In this document: positions 62,945 through 64,000 of the stretch, in pieces | How positions within the stretch are numbered: position 1 is the first letter of the stretch | How the letters are laid out: every line of letters starts with the position of its first letter | DNA from: Saccharothrix australiensis | GTDB lineage: Bacteria; Actinomycetota; Actinomycetes; Mycobacteriales; Pseudonocardiaceae | Length of the DNA stretch: 64,000 bases | Direction: 5' to 3' | Assembly: GCF_003634935.1 (NCBI RefSeq) | Contig: NZ_RBXO01000001.1 | Location: 6,287,501 to 6,351,500, forward strand | Program-made: the position numbers and the translations under genes | The notes under the pieces: model-generated | The model's database searches: none | What the model was told of the DNA's origin: nothing | What the model saw: the letters and a program-made list of their open reading frames with translations, nothing else

Positions 62945-63463
62945 GTGGGAGCGGTCATCACACCTCAGCTCGTCGACGTGGTCGACACCGTCAGCGCAGT
63001 TCGGAGCTACTCCTCGGGCATGTCCCGGCACCTGACGACCTGCCGCGTCGAGCACTGGGGCCTGCGGCTGGAGTGCCCGACCCCCGAGGACCCGTTCTCC
63101 GACTCCGAGGTCACCTGGTTGATACCGGACCTGGGGTTGCGCCTCACCCACCACCGCCCCCGCTCGCGGCACGCCCGCGGCGGCCCGAGCGTGCTCAGCG
63201 CCGTGCGCGTGCACCGCGACGGCCGCTCCTGGCGGACGACCGACCTCCTGCTCGGCTTGGCGGTGCCCGGCGGGACGACCGCGCGCATCGTGCGCTCGGA
63301 GGAGTTCGCGGCGGCCGTCGCCGGCGGGGTCCTGAGACCCGACGACGCCGACCAGGCCCTGCGCACCGTGCACCGCACCCTGGAGGAGGTCAGCCTCCAC
63401 CGCCACGACCTCGGCGCGTGGCTGACCCACCGGGGCATCTACGACGTCTGGCCGTCCGCGTAG
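62945..63463 (+). CDS. DUF402-like paralogue
   Basis: 172 residues, a diverged paralogue of the preceding gene: SWRTTDLLLGLAVPGGTTAR aligns with VWKTVDLYLDLIVRTGRSVT, and the C-terminal DQALRTVHRTLEEVSLHRHD aligns with the equivalent helix. The N-terminus is less similar, and the metal-site residues seen in DUF402 are partly lost. TACGCT just before the GTG at 62945 suggests a leaderless transcript. Its 3' end overlaps the convergent coaE by 25 bp. Confidence 0.7.
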   Translation: MGAVITPQLVDVVDTVSAVRSYSSGMSRHLTTCRVEHWGLRLECPTPEDPFSDSEVTWLIPDLGLRLTHHRPRSRHARGGPSVLSAVRVHRDGRSWRTTDLLLGLAVPGGTTARIVRSEEFAAAVAGGVLRPDDADQALRTVHRTLEEVSLHRHDLGAWLTHRGIYDVWPSA

Positions 63464-64000
63464 CGGGCGTCCACCCGCGCCGCCACCCACGACCGCTTGG
63501 CCTCCGCGTAGCCGGACCCGTCCGCGCCGCCCGCGTGCCGGAGCTTCACCGCCTCGTACTCGCGGCGGGCGGCCTCGTCGGCGCGCAGCCGGTCCCGCAG
63601 CCGCAGCGCCCGCTCCCACGCCGGGCCGCCCTCCACCCGGACGCGCAGGTCGACCGGCCGCAGCGGGTCCGCGCCCACGTGCCGCCGCTGCCAGTCGCCC
63701 GCCGGGTCGTCCGGTTCCGCACCGCCCGACGCGGGGAAGCCCGCCTCGGCCAGGGCGTCGGCGAGCCCGTCGGCCTCCGCCGGCGACGCGACGCCCAGCT
63801 GGAGGTCCAGCACGTCCCTCGCCGCCAGGCCGGGCACCGACGTGGACCCGATGTGCTCGACCCGCCGGTGGCCCGCGACGAGCGCGATCCGCCCGGCGAC
63901 GCGGGCCGCCTGCGCCTGCCACGTGTCGTCGTGCGGCACGACCCGCGGCGCGCCGACCGCGCCGCGCCGGAGCCGGACGTTCGCCTCGTAGGGCACCAGC
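63439..64000 (-). CDS. coaE: CoaE C-terminal GrpB-like domain (partial)
   Basis: The frame runs off the window (right edge). HIGSTSVPGLAARDVLDLQ is the GrpB/UPF0157 nucleotidyltransferase-like motif; the preceding LVPYEANVRLRRGA fits the end of an actinobacterial dephospho-CoA kinase linked to the GrpB domain. The kinase domain lies outside, so the CoaE name rests on the domain fusion and synteny with uvrB. Confidence 0.75.
   Translation of the reverse strand, partial: LVPYEANVRLRRGAVGAPRVVPHDDTWQAQAARVAGRIALVAGHRRVEHIGSTSVPGLAARDVLDLQLGVASPAEADGLADALAEAGFPASGGAEPDDPAGDWQRRHVGADPLRPVDLRVRVEGGPAWERALRLRDRLRADEAARREYEAVKLRHAGGADGSGYAEAKRSWVAARVDARYADGQTS

Overview
High-GC actinomycete chromosome, most likely Pseudonocardiales (Saccharothrix, Actinosynnema, Lentzea or a relative). 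The evidence is strong G/C use at third codon positions, many GTG and leaderless starts, an actinobacterial-type LexA box at uvrA, a mycothiol-linked maleylpyruvate isomerase-fold protein, and a coaE / DUF402 / uvrB order like that of mycobacteria and streptomycetes. No rRNA, tRNA or CRISPR array was found.

Left part (1-16,000): a STAND regulator; a D-amino-acid / N-acyl-D-amino-acid catabolic locus (ridA-like, iclR-like and sugar kinase on the minus strand, divergent from a PLP deaminase, a D-aminoacylase and a GntP permease, with a 17-bp palindrome between the arms); an SRPBCC protein; uvrA with a LexA box; a mycothiol-type isomerase; an acyltransferase; and an MBL-fold hydrolase.

Island (about 15,900-31,400): the 3' end of the MBL-fold gene occurs three times, once in the intact gene and twice as broken remnants. 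A VapBC-like toxin-antitoxin pair lies between copies 1 and 2. Between copies 2 and 3 lie a small membrane ORF, a SARP/NB-ARC/TPR regulator, a four-gene minus-strand operon and a divergent Ser/Thr kinase. The operon encodes, in transcription order, a two-module Cas4/RecB-like Fe-S nuclease, a zinc-ribbon PD-(D/E)XK REase, a DinG-like Fe-S helicase and a pPIWI-RE protein. The last three match the PIWI-RE three-gene islands predicted by comparative genomics to act in conflicts with plasmids or phages. The Cas4-like gene and the kinase look like additional parts. This is the most interesting system in the window.

Middle (31,400-48,200): MFS exporter, DUF2975/XRE pair, RNase HI, aminotransferase with divergent ArsR repressor, secreted trypsin-like protease, surface-anchored choice-of-anchor-A protein, Y-family polymerase, DUF309, EI24, beta-propeller lipoprotein or secreted protein, FKBP, a YbaB/YezG-like pair, and a RES/Xre-type toxin-antitoxin pair.

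Between 48,231 and 48,701 is a 471-bp nested palindrome. It has two about 124-nt double-stem hairpins in opposite orientation flanking three HindIII-site-rich hairpins, and it lies between convergent genes. I know of no described family for it.

Right part (48,800-64,000): GNAT, a Crp/Fnr regulator with a cyclase-homology partner, an S9 peptidase, TerC under a yybP-ykoY-type manganese riboswitch, a hydrolase-ABC ATPase fusion with its permease, uvrB, DUF5685 with a His/Cys-rich tail, two tandem DUF402-like paralogues, and the 3' part of coaE leaving the window.
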